A stretch of 6,772 nucleotides of DNA from an uncultured Clostridium sp. (GTDB taxonomy: Bacteria > Bacillota > Clostridia > TANB77 > CAG-508): NCBI GenBank assembly GCA_947426875.1, contig CANEFU010000065.1, positions 1-6,772 on the forward strand. Direction: 5' to 3'. Under the pieces are notes generated by a model, which saw only the letters and a program-made list of their open reading frames with translations, ran no database searches and had not been told where the DNA came from. The position numbers and the translations under genes are program-made. This document shows, one piece after another, positions 1 to 6,413 of the stretch. Within the stretch, counting starts at the first letter, position 1, and every line of letters begins with the position of its first letter.

Positions 1-416
1 TTAGAAAGATTTAAAGACCTCAAGGTTGCTCTCATTGGAATTCGAATCGTTTTGTCAATATATTTTAATAAAATTTCTTCTGGTAACCCTTTGGTTTCTT
101 TTCCAAATAATAAAAAGATATCCTCCATTTCTTGATAAGCTGGCTCTGAGTAAACATGTTTTCCTTTTGTTGTAACAAAAAACATATGATTTTCTTCTGG
201 TTTATACTGTTCTAAAAATTCTTCCAATGAATTATGCTCTTCTATCTCCACTTTATCCCAATAATCTAATCCTGCTCTTTTAACCGCTTTTTCTGAAATA
301 TCAAACCCTAATGGATGAATTAAATGCATCTTAGCTCCTGTTGCAGCACAAGTTCTTGCAATATTTCCTGTGTTTTGTGGTATTTCTGGTTCTACCATAA
401 CAACATGTATTTTCAC
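1..416 (-). CDS. trmL: tRNA (cytidine/uridine-34-2'-O)-methyltransferase TrmL, 3' end off the window
   Basis: SPOUT-class (SpoU family) methyltransferase. From family knowledge, TrmL uses S-adenosylmethionine to methylate the ribose of the wobble nucleotide 34 in certain leucine tRNAs in the cytoplasm. The 138 visible residues show the family motifs in order: PQNTGNIART at about residues 13-22, LFGKETKGLP at 103-112, and IPMRATLRSLNLS at 126-138, which form the knotted cofactor-binding region. Family members are about 150-160 residues long, so only some 15-20 C-terminal residues are missing beyond position 1. The start is a GTG at 414-416, chosen because the conserved strand (KIHVVMVEPEIPQNTGN) begins right there and an AAGGA site (423-427) lies 6 bases upstream; no ATG fits. 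It is the third gene of the mfd operon, 26 bases after the previous stop. The family is clear; the exact tRNA substrate is inferred. Confidence 0.93.
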   Translation of the reverse strand, partial: MKIHVVMVEPEIPQNTGNIARTCAATGAKMHLIHPLGFDISEKAVKRAGLDYWDKVEIEEHNSLEEFLEQYKPEENHMFFVTTKGKHVYSEPAYQEMEDIFLLFGKETKGLPEEILLKYIDKTIRIPMRATLRSLNLS

Positions 417-442
417 TTTTATTCCTTCTTTCTTTATTTCTT

Positions 443-1231
443 CTATTTCATTTTTTGTCTTACATATTCATACAAAATAATTCCTGCTGCCACAGAAGCA
501 TTCAAACTCTCCGTCTTTCCAAGCATTGGAATTTTGACTTTTTCATCTGCCATATCTTGAATTTCTTTTTCTACTCCATTTGCTTCATTCCCAATGATAA
601 TTACTTTCTTATGGTACGGAATATCATAAATTGAATTTTCTGTTTGTAAAGAAGATACTACAATTTTAAATTTATGCTTTTTTACTTCCTTTAATGTTTG
701 TTTTAAATCTTCACATTCTATTATTTTCACTCTGAATATAGCTCCCATAGTAGAACGTACCACTTTGGGATTATAAGCATCTGCTGTGCCTTTTGATACT
801 AATATCTGTGTTAATCCTATGCTATCAACTGTTCTTAGGATTGTTCCCAAATTTCCAGGGTCTTGTATTTCGTCTAGTGCTACTATAATATCTTGACTAT
901 AATCTATTTCTGTATCTTGATTATTTCTTTCTATCACTGCTAAAATTCCTTGTGGTGTTTGCACTTCTGACAAATATCGAAAGACTTTTTCTGTTACATA
1001 AACACATTCGTATTTTGCAATTTCATACATTAAATCCTTCGGAATAGCTGCATTTCTTTCACAATCATCACATAAAATAATTTGCTTAATTGGTGCTTTT
1101 TCTTGTATCGCCTCTCCCACTAATTTAATTCCTTCTATCACATATTCTTTTGCCATATCCCTGTATTTTTTGTCTTTTAATTTCTTGATATGTTTAATCA
1201 ATTCATTTTCTTTACTTGTTATGCTTTGCAT
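443..1231 (-). CDS. TrmH/SpoU-family RNA 2'-O-methyltransferase (YsgA/RlmB-like)
   Basis: A 262-residue RNA ribose methyltransferase that uses S-adenosylmethionine. Residues 1 to about 100 form the substrate-binding N-terminal domain (SpoU_sub_bind type), with the typical opening of basic helices followed by YVIEGIKLVGEA (30-41) and the TPQGILAV stretch (92-99). Residues from about 113 form the knotted catalytic domain: motif 1 DPGNLGTILRT (124-134, with Asn127 and Arg133), motif 2 IIIGNEANGV (211-220, with Glu216), and motif 3 IPMLGKTESLNASVAAG (234-250). Length and layout match the Bacillus YsgA branch, some members of which methylate 23S rRNA, but the target nucleotide cannot be read from sequence, so no symbol is given. 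The ATG at 1229-1231 has an AAGGAG site (1238-1243) 6 bases upstream that overlaps the mfd stop codon, so it is very probably co-transcribed and translationally coupled with mfd. It is complete, with a TAG stop. Confidence 0.95.
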   Translation of the reverse strand: MQSITSKENELIKHIKKLKDKKYRDMAKEYVIEGIKLVGEAIQEKAPIKQIILCDDCERNAAIPKDLMYEIAKYECVYVTEKVFRYLSEVQTPQGILAVIERNNQDTEIDYSQDIIVALDEIQDPGNLGTILRTVDSIGLTQILVSKGTADAYNPKVVRSTMGAIFRVKIIECEDLKQTLKEVKKHKFKIVVSSLQTENSIYDIPYHKKVIIIGNEANGVEKEIQDMADEKVKIPMLGKTESLNASVAAGIILYEYVRQKMK

Positions 1232-1237
1232 AGATTT

Positions 1238-1243
1238 CTCCTT
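1238..1243 (-). promoter_or_regulatory. Ribosome binding site of the TrmH-family gene, overlapping the mfd stop
   Basis: On the minus strand AAGGAG ends 6 bases before the ATG at 1231. Its first base is also the last base read in the scan into the mfd TAA (1243-1245), so ribosomes finishing mfd are placed directly on the next start site. This supports translational coupling of the two genes. Confidence 0.8.
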
Positions 1244-4200
1244 TATTTTAAAAACTCTGTTACATCCTTTAAAATTTGTCGCTCGTTATCATTTGCTATT
1301 TCTAACGTTATCATTGGTTTCATGCTTGCTGAAAATTTAATTTTATTCGCATATTTTTTTACTAATTCTGAGATATCCATTTGCATTTGATTTGGTTCAA
1401 ATGTGAATACTACAGCTGTTTTTTGACTTCCCTTTTTATTTGCTATTTTACTAATTTTCTTTTGTTTTGCTAAGTATTTGATTCTGGCAATTGCTATTAA
1501 GTTTTCTAATTCTGACGGCATATTCCCAAAACGGTCTATGATTTCATCTATGATATTTTGTATATCTTGCTCGTTTTGACATAGCGCTATATTTTGGTAT
1601 ATCTCTATTTTTTGATTGGCATCTGGTATGTATTCATCTGGTATATAACTGGTTACATCTAAATCGATTTGAAGTTCTATTTCTGGTTCTACTTTAATTC
1701 CTCTCATTTCTTTTACGACTTCATCTAGTAAGTTGCAATAGGTATCATATCCCACTTGTTCTAAGTGTCCAGATTGAATTTCTCCTAATAAACTTCCAGC
1801 TCCTCTAATTTCTAAATCTCTCAAGGCTATTTTAAATCCTGAACCAAATTCTGTAAATTCTTTGATAGCTTTTAATCTTTTATCTGCTACTTCTGTTAAT
1901 AACTTGTCTTTTTTGTAGGTTATGTAAGCATATGCCTGTTTATCCGCTCTTCCTACTCTTCCTCTGATTTGATATAGTTGTGCTAGTCCCATTCTGTCTG
2001 CATTTTCAACAATGATGGTATTGGCATTAGGAATATCAATTCCAGATTCTAATATTGTGGTACAAACTAATACATTAGTCTTTCCTTCTGTAAATTCTTG
2101 CATAATTTCTTCTATCTTATTTCCTGTCATCTTACCATGAGCGTAGACCACATTTGCCTCTGGTACTAATCTTGCTATATCATCTGCCTTTTTTTGTATT
2201 CCTTCTACATTGTTAAATAGATAGAAAACTTGACCATTTCTTTCTAATTCTTTGGTTATCGCTTCTTTGATGACTTCCACATCATATTCTAGCACATAAG
2301 TTTGTACTGGTCTTCTATTATGTGGTGGCTCATAAATAACAGACATATCTCGTATTCCTACAATTGACATATGCATGGTTCTTGGTATTGGTGTTGCTGT
2401 CATGGTTAAAACATCCACATTTGTTTTTAATTGTTTGATTTTCTCCTTATCTTTTACCCCGAAACGATGCTCTTCATCAATAATTAGTAATCCTAAATCT
2501 TTGAATTCTACATCTTTACTTAATATTCTGTGTGTCCCAATAACAATATCTACTTCTCCTAATTTCAATTTTTTGATAACTTCTTCTTGATATTTTTTGC
2601 TTTTAAATCGATTTAAAATTTCTACTTTAATAGGAAATTCCTTCATTCTTTCTTTGAATTCCTGATATTGTTGCTCTGCTAAAACCGTAGTTGGTGCTAG
2701 ATAAGCTACTTGTTTTTGGTCCATAACTGCTTTGAATGCTGCTCTTAAGGCTACCTCTGTTTTTCCATATCCTACATCACCACATAGTAGTCTGTCCATT
2801 GGCTTGGACATTTGCATATCTTTTTTAACTTCTTCAATACAACGTAATTGGTCATCTGTTTCTTGATAAGGAAATTTGGCTTCAAATTCATTTTGCCAAG
2901 GAGTGTCTTTATGAAAACAAAAACCTTGTGCTTTTTCCCTTTTAGCATATAACTCGATTAATTCTTTTGCTACTTCTCTTAAATTATTTTTTACTTTAGT
3001 TTTGGTATTTTCCCATTCTTTACTGCCTAAACGGTTAATTTTCGGCTGAATAGCATCTCCTCCAATGTATTTACGAATGGAATCCAGGTCATTCGTTGGT
3101 ATATATAAAATATCATCATTTTTATATTTTATTTTGATATAATCTTTTATGGTTCCATCTGCTTTTATGGTATTGACACCAATATAAATTCCTATTCCAT
3201 ATCTTCTATGAACAACATAATCGCCTATTTTCAAATCAGCAAATACAATCTTTTCGCCTTCTTTAAAGTCTGTGTTCGTTATTTTTCTCTTTCTTTTTTC
3301 ACCATCTATTAAATCATCCGCTACAATAACAAGTTGTTTTAAGTCATAAGATTCAAATCCTGCTGATAATCTTCCAATGCTAATCGTTACAATTGCTTCA
3401 TTTGCTTTTACAATAATCGTTTGATTTAGTTTTTCTTCTATTTTATTAATGATTTCTTTCTCGTTTAACAGACTTTGTAATTTCTTTGCTTTTTCTTTTG
3501 TTGAAACCAACATATAGATTTTTTTCTTTTGCTGGGTTGCTTTTTGTAAATCTTCTATTAAATTCTCGATTTCACTTTTATAGTAGTTTACTTCTCTATA
3601 TTCAAACTTATATTTTTCAGTTGCTAATTGATTGGATGCATCTTGTTTTTCAATATATACTATCTGTCTTTTTTCCAATTTTTCTTCTATGTTTTCATAT
3701 GTTTGTAAATTAGCAATCGAATCTGGTATGATTTTTTCTTTTTCTACTAATGCTTTGATTAAATTTTTGTTATCTATGGCAATATTGGTAGCTCTTTGTT
3801 TTATTTTTCCAACTTCGTCTAAAAATATACCATAATTACTAGATAAATAGTCTAATATAGTTTCTTGTTCTTCATAAAAACAATCAAAATATTTATCTAT
3901 TTTGCTAATATAGTTTCCTGCTTTTATTTGTTCGATGTCTTCTTGCAAAATTTCTCTTTGTTTCGCATTAACCTCTATTTTCTCTATCTTTTGACAGATA
4001 CTTTCTATTGAACTTTCTAGAACATATTCATGGGCTGGATAAACATTAACTTTTTCTAATGTGTTAATTGACCTTTGACTTGTGATGTTGAAATTTCGAA
4101 TAGAATCTACTTCGTCTCCCCAAAATTCAATTCTAATTCCTGTTGTTTCATTGTTTGCTATGTCTACAATTCCACCACGAATTGAAAATTGCCCTCTTCC

Positions 4201-4701
4201 CTCAATTAAATCACATCTTACATAGCCTAATTTTACTAATTTTTGTTTGATTTTTTCTAAATTGCACATATCTCCTATTTTAAAACTTAGTTGATTTCCA
4301 TATAAAGATTTCTGACTCGGCAACTTTTGTAAAATAGCTTCTATCGTAGTTACTACTATTAGATTTTTTCTAGCTTTGATTTCGTTTAATGCTTCTATTC
4401 TTTTATATGGCAATTCTTTACTTTCTGCTATATAGTCATAGGTTACAATTTCTTTTTTGGGAAATAAGACAACATTGTCTGTAAAATAGTGAATGTCTTC
4501 ATATAGTTTTTTTGCCTGAATTTCATTATAAGTGATAATACCTATCGGCTTTTTTCCAAACTCATGTAGGGCTACTCCTATTTGAAGCATCCCTAAGTCA
4601 GTTAAGCCCGATATTGCTATCGGACTTGTTTTATTTTCGATTTGTTTTAGTAAATCCATAAATTTCGTTGATTTACCAAGTTCTCCTATTATTGTATTCA
4701 T
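1243..4701 (-). CDS. mfd: Transcription-repair coupling factor Mfd
   Basis: Full-length (1152 residues, usual for the family) ATP-dependent DNA translocase. It removes RNA polymerase stalled at DNA lesions and recruits UvrA to start nucleotide excision repair. Domains in order: UvrB-like N-terminal module with degenerate nucleotide site (from about 25) and the RGQFSIRGGIVDI...RIEFWGDEVDSIR...QRS stretch (169-211) that contacts UvrA; the RNA-polymerase-interacting CarD-like domain starting at DLKIGDYVVHRRYGIG (489-504); helicase lobe 1 with Walker A GDVGYGKT (641-648), TTVLAEQQ (671-678), DEEH (742-745) and TATPIPRT (768-775); lobe 2 with TTILESGIDIPNANT (881-895) and QIRGRVGR (911-918); then FGSGFKIALRDLEIRGAGSLLG (952-973) and the C-terminal TRCF domain (about 1010-1105). 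The ATG at 4699-4701 has an AAGGGAG-type site 6 bases upstream. It is the first gene of the operon; pth, its frequent upstream neighbour in Bacillota, is not here. All catalytic motifs appear intact. Confidence 0.98.
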   Translation of the reverse strand: MNTIIGELGKSTKFMDLLKQIENKTSPIAISGLTDLGMLQIGVALHEFGKKPIGIITYNEIQAKKLYEDIHYFTDNVVLFPKKEIVTYDYIAESKELPYKRIEALNEIKARKNLIVVTTIEAILQKLPSQKSLYGNQLSFKIGDMCNLEKIKQKLVKLGYVRCDLIEGRGQFSIRGGIVDIANNETTGIRIEFWGDEVDSIRNFNITSQRSINTLEKVNVYPAHEYVLESSIESICQKIEKIEVNAKQREILQEDIEQIKAGNYISKIDKYFDCFYEEQETILDYLSSNYGIFLDEVGKIKQRATNIAIDNKNLIKALVEKEKIIPDSIANLQTYENIEEKLEKRQIVYIEKQDASNQLATEKYKFEYREVNYYKSEIENLIEDLQKATQQKKKIYMLVSTKEKAKKLQSLLNEKEIINKIEEKLNQTIIVKANEAIVTISIGRLSAGFESYDLKQLVIVADDLIDGEKRKRKITNTDFKEGEKIVFADLKIGDYVVHRRYGIGIYIGVNTIKADGTIKDYIKIKYKNDDILYIPTNDLDSIRKYIGGDAIQPKINRLGSKEWENTKTKVKNNLREVAKELIELYAKREKAQGFCFHKDTPWQNEFEAKFPYQETDDQLRCIEEVKKDMQMSKPMDRLLCGDVGYGKTEVALRAAFKAVMDQKQVAYLAPTTVLAEQQYQEFKERMKEFPIKVEILNRFKSKKYQEEVIKKLKLGEVDIVIGTHRILSKDVEFKDLGLLIIDEEHRFGVKDKEKIKQLKTNVDVLTMTATPIPRTMHMSIVGIRDMSVIYEPPHNRRPVQTYVLEYDVEVIKEAITKELERNGQVFYLFNNVEGIQKKADDIARLVPEANVVYAHGKMTGNKIEEIMQEFTEGKTNVLVCTTILESGIDIPNANTIIVENADRMGLAQLYQIRGRVGRADKQAYAYITYKKDKLLTEVADKRLKAIKEFTEFGSGFKIALRDLEIRGAGSLLGEIQSGHLEQVGYDTYCNLLDEVVKEMRGIKVEPEIELQIDLDVTSYIPDEYIPDANQKIEIYQNIALCQNEQDIQNIIDEIIDRFGNMPSELENLIAIARIKYLAKQKKISKIANKKGSQKTAVVFTFEPNQMQMDISELVKKYANKIKFSASMKPMITLEIANDNERQILKDVTEFLK

Positions 4702-4721
4702 CTTTTTCTCCCTTGTCCCTA

Positions 4722-4742
4722 CCCATTGCCTGTTTCAATAGG
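4722..4742 (-). promoter_or_regulatory. Possible 5'-terminal stem-loop in the mfd leader RNA
   Basis: Read on the minus strand, CCTATTG (4742-4736) and CAATGGG (4728-4722) can pair over 7 positions, one being a U-G wobble, around a 7-base loop. With the promoter at 4752-4780, transcription should start near 4745, so this hairpin would be the first structure of the mfd mRNA and ends about 6 bases before the ribosome binding site (4708-4715). The wobble pair would be an A-C mismatch in the opposite RNA, which favours a role on the mfd strand. It may stabilise the mRNA 5' end or affect initiation; it could also be chance. Confidence 0.4.
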
Positions 4743-4751
4743 AACGCTTTT

Positions 4752-4780
4752 ATATTACCATATTTATCCGTTTTTTTCAA
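4752..4780 (-). promoter_or_regulatory. Sigma-A promoter of the mfd operon
   Basis: On the minus strand: -35 TTGAAA (4775-4780), a 17-base spacer, and -10 TAATAT (4752-4757), preceded by a TG one base upstream that makes an extended -10. The predicted start point is near 4745, giving a leader of about 44 bases before the mfd ATG. This is the only good promoter seen for the three-gene operon. Confidence 0.75.
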
Positions 4781-4851
4781 TGTTTATGCTGAATTTAAAA
4801 TAGATAAACTTTTATTAAGAAAACATAAGTGCTCTGAATCGTTACTTAAAA

Positions 4852-4880
4852 TTGACTTTTTCATTTTTTATCTATATAAT
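4852..4880 (+). promoter_or_regulatory. Sigma-A promoter of the acyltransferase gene
   Basis: -35 TTGACT (4852-4857), 17-base spacer, -10 TATAAT (4875-4880): 11 of 12 bases match the consensus at the ideal spacing. The start point should be near 4887, leaving a leader of only about 20 bases. It is divergent from the mfd promoter; the two -35 boxes are 71 bases apart, with no convincing operator between them. Confidence 0.8.
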
Positions 4881-4892
4881 TAAAAAAAATAA

Positions 4893-4899
4893 AGAGGTG
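4893..4899 (+). promoter_or_regulatory. Ribosome binding site selecting the first of two ATGs
   Basis: AGAGGTG lies 8 bases before the ATG at 4908 but 14 bases before a second in-frame ATG at 4914. The spacing favours 4908 as the start of the acyltransferase. Confidence 0.65.
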
Positions 4900-4907
4900 T
4901 TATTCCT

Positions 4908-5483
4908 ATGACAATGAAAAAATTAATTGATTTATTTTTTTGTCATTTTTTATATCAGGTTACCTATACTGGTTTAGAGAATTTAGAAGGTGTCCAACAA
5001 TGTTTAATTTGTCCAAATCACTCTTATAATCTTGACCCTTTCTTTATTTATCCAGCTTCTCATCATTTATATATTATGGCTAAAGCTGAACTTTTTAAAC
5101 ATAAACTGGTAGCTAAAATTTTAAAACATTATCATGTTTTCCCGGTAGACAGAGGCAAAAAAGACCCTAAAAGTTTATTTTATTCTTTAACCATATTTGA
5201 AACAGACGAACCTCGTCAACTTCTAATTTTTCCAGAAGGTGGTGTTTTAAAGACAGAGCAAGAGATTGGTAAACGAATTCGAAATGGTGCTGTTTTCATT
5301 AGTGCACAAGTAGGTATTCCTATTATTCCTGTTTACATTACAAGAAGACCTAAGTTGTTTTCAAAGGTAGACGTGGTTTTTGGTAAACCTTTTTATTCTG
5401 AAAAAGAGCTTTTGAAGGATAAACAAAAATTAAAAGAGAAATCAAAAGAATTAATTGATACCATTTATCAATTAAAATTATAA
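4908..5483 (+). CDS. PlsC-type lysophospholipid / 1-acyl-glycerol-3-phosphate acyltransferase
   Basis: A 191-residue member of the PlsC/LPLAT acyltransferase family, which transfers a fatty acyl group to a glycerol-phosphate-type acceptor at the inner face of the membrane in phospholipid synthesis. Visible motifs: I, the catalytic HX4D as NHSYNLDP (His38, Asp43); II, FPVDRGKKD (78-86, Arg82); III, FPEGG (108-112, Glu110); IV, the proline-containing strand VGIPIIPVYI (135-144). The C-terminal third (about 163-183) is a lysine/glutamate-rich helix. The protein is somewhat short for the family, lacks a clear N-terminal membrane span, and has Gly where motif III usually reads FPEGT, so the acceptor may not be the standard PlsC substrate; the general gene symbol is withheld. 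It is a single-gene unit: strong promoter just upstream, TAA followed at once by TAG, then a terminator. Confidence 0.88.
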   Translation: MTMKKLIDLFFCHFLYQVTYTGLENLEGVQQCLICPNHSYNLDPFFIYPASHHLYIMAKAELFKHKLVAKILKHYHVFPVDRGKKDPKSLFYSLTIFETDEPRQLLIFPEGGVLKTEQEIGKRIRNGAVFISAQVGIPIIPVYITRRPKLFSKVDVVFGKPFYSEKELLKDKQKLKEKSKELIDTIYQLKL

Positions 5484-5486
5484 TAG

Positions 5487-5524
5487 AAATCCTAGTTACT
5501 AAAAAATAACTAGGATTTTTACTT
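5487..5524 (+). terminator. Intrinsic terminator after the acyltransferase gene
   Basis: A perfect 12-base-pair stem, AAATCCTAGTTA (5487-5498) with TAACTAGGATTT (5507-5518), has an 8-base loop and is followed by a T-rich tail (a T run through 5520, then AC and more Ts). It begins right after the tandem TAATAG stop codons. On the other strand the tail is poor in T, so termination should be mainly of plus-strand transcripts. Confidence 0.9.
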
Positions 5525-5633
5525 TTCTGAAACAATAAAACTACTAATTTATAATTTAATAAATACCTCCCCTATCACTTTTGCTAAAATCAAGGTTATG
5601 TTATTTTGTATATAATCAATTTCCTATAAAACC

Positions 5634-5662
5634 TTTCAAAATAAAAATAGCTAACGTATAAT
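5634..5662 (+). promoter_or_regulatory. Candidate promoter of the pilin-like gene
   Basis: A perfect -10 TATAAT (5657-5662) has a weak -35 TTTCAA (5634-5639) at a 17-base spacing, about 44 bases before the ATG. The upstream gene is closed by a strong terminator, so a promoter must lie somewhere in 5525-5693; another TATAAT at 5611-5616 lacks a matching -35. The rest of this 170-base AT-rich gap holds nothing else I can recognise. Confidence 0.4.
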
Positions 5663-5705
5663 TTGAATATAAAATAATTTATTATTTAAAACCAAGGAGG
5701 AAAAA

Positions 5706-6242
5706 ATGAAAAAAACTGAGAAAAACAAAGGTATCACACTTATAGCATTAGTCATAACCATTATTATTTTACTCATTCTAGCAGGTATAAGTATTGCAAC
5801 ATTAACAGGAGAAAACGGATTATTAGTAAAAGCAAATAAAGCAGAAAAACAGACTGATATCGTGGACACAAAAGAACAAATCAAACTAGAAATCATGGGG
5901 AATTTTGATGAAAAAACAACTAGTTATACAAACCAGGATGTAATAGCAGCAGTAGCAAAAATAACAGGAAATACCGTCGAAGAAAATACAGAAAGTGTAC
6001 AAAGTAAAAAAGGAAATAGTATCGATATTTCTGATTTGTGGGTTGAAGGGAATAATACGATAACGTTTACTCTTTACGGCTCATGGACAGGAAAAACTGG
6101 AGAATATACGGTTCCATTAAATTCAATATGGAATGATGATGTTCTATCTATTATAGATTTTTATGATATAGTGGGTAACAATGGATTCTATACTGGTTTT
6201 CGGAGAAACTCATTTCGGGGTCACTTATCCAGGTGTTTCTGA
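5706..6242 (+). CDS. Type IV pilin-like / pseudopilin protein, 3' end apparently frameshifted
   Basis: The frame from the ATG at 5706 (AAGGAGG at 5694-5700, 5 bases upstream) encodes 178 residues. The N-terminus is a class III (type IV pilin) signal: basic KKTEKNKG, probable prepilin peptidase cut after Gly9, then a hydrophobic helix (10-29) starting ITLIALV. The mature +5 position is Ala14, not the usual Glu. TGENGLLVKANKAEKQ (34-49) follows, as I recall from many Clostridia pilin-like proteins, then a charged, Asn/Thr-rich beta-type domain. After about residue 165 the frame gives an Arg-rich tail (FRRNSFRGHLSRCF) with two CGG codons and a Cys, unlike the rest. The +1 frame continues smoothly to TGA at 6316-6318, next to the terminator; joined, the protein would have 203 residues. 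So the gene is either broken by an indel, misread in sequencing, or translated by +1 frameshifting. No assembly genes (pilB, pilC, pilD) are nearby. The exact function is unknown. Confidence 0.75.
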   Translation: MKKTEKNKGITLIALVITIIILLILAGISIATLTGENGLLVKANKAEKQTDIVDTKEQIKLEIMGNFDEKTTSYTNQDVIAAVAKITGNTVEENTESVQSKKGNSIDISDLWVEGNNTITFTLYGSWTGKTGEYTVPLNSIWNDDVLSIIDFYDIVGNNGFYTGFRRNSFRGHLSRCF

Positions 6243-6318
6243 TGGGTATTTGAAATTAGATGGAGAAGAAGTCAAGCCTGGAGACCCAGTTAAGCCAGGT
6301 GGCTCTTATTATTTCTGA
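6202..6318 (+). pseudogene. Displaced C-terminus of the pilin-like protein (+1 frame)
   Basis: This frame, open from about 6172, encodes GETHFGVTYPGVSDGYLKLD followed by GEEVKPGDPVKPGGSYYF and stops at TGA 6316-6318. Its composition (Gly/Asp/Val/Tyr-rich, no Cys, no rare CGG codons) matches the upstream pilin domain better than the tail in the original frame. It has no start codon or ribosome binding site of its own, and the terminator stem begins within its stop codon, so it looks like the true 3' end of the pilin-like gene rather than a separate gene. It contains a duplicated six-residue unit, VKPGDP-VKPGGS. Confidence 0.65.
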
Positions 6319-6343
6319 CGATGTTTTTTAACATCGTTTTTTT
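6318..6343 (+). terminator. Intrinsic terminator of the pilin-like gene
   Basis: An 8-base-pair stem, ACGATGTT (6318-6325) with AACATCGT (6330-6337), has a TTTT loop and runs into seven Ts (6337-6343). The stem starts on the last base of the TGA at 6316-6318, that is, right at the end of the +1 frame and 76 bases after the stop of the ATG frame. Confidence 0.88.
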
Positions 6344-6407
6344 CATTTATTTAGATTTTACACATATTTTTCCTATCTCTGACTATACTATATAGAAATT
6401 GATTAAA

Positions 6408-6413
6408 AAGGAG
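6408..6413 (+). promoter_or_regulatory. Ribosome binding site of the dehydrogenase, abutting the only ATG
   Basis: AAGGAG is followed with no spacer by ATG (6414-6416). Together with the next bases (ATG) it resembles an extended Shine-Dalgarno sequence (AAGGAGGTG with one mismatch), which suggests that the real start lies further on, for example the in-frame ATT at 6423-6425, 9 bases after the site. Confidence 0.6.

Noticed and set aside
324..560. Plus-strand open frame of 78 codons
   Set aside because: It lies antisense to trmL and the TrmH-family gene, is Phe/Tyr/Cys-rich, has no ribosome binding site, and is a shadow of AT-rich coding DNA.
2375..2590. Plus-strand open frame of 71 codons, with similar ones at 1190-1390, 3486-3713 and 3632-3835
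   Set aside because: All are antisense to the well-supported mfd gene, with composition biased to Phe/Leu/Ser and no recognisable motif.
4782..4809. Inverted repeat GTTTAT/ATAAAC between the divergent promoters, as a possible operator
   Set aside because: Only six A/T-rich base pairs are separated by 16 bases; this is not above chance.
4668..4883. Plus-strand open frame of 71 codons in the divergent region
   Set aside because: It starts inside mfd and crosses both promoters, with no ribosome binding site or recognisable domain.
5350..5535. Minus-strand open frame across the acyltransferase end and its terminator; also 5651-5896 opposite the pilin-like gene
   Set aside because: Both are antisense to supported genes; their hydrophobic look comes from reading A-rich or T-rich DNA backwards.
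5611..5616. TATAAT as an alternative -10 for the pilin-like gene
   Set aside because: There is no acceptable -35 at 16-19 bases upstream (the nearest, TTGCTA at 5581, is 24 bases away).
5672..5687. AT-only palindrome AAATAAT-TT-ATTATTT before the pilin-like gene
   Set aside because: It has a two-base loop and only A-T pairs, which is expected by chance in DNA this AT-rich.
6357..6389. TTTACA and TATACT as a promoter for the dehydrogenase
   Set aside because: The 21-base spacer is too long, and no sigma-B-like elements were seen; a promoter probably exists here but I cannot place it.
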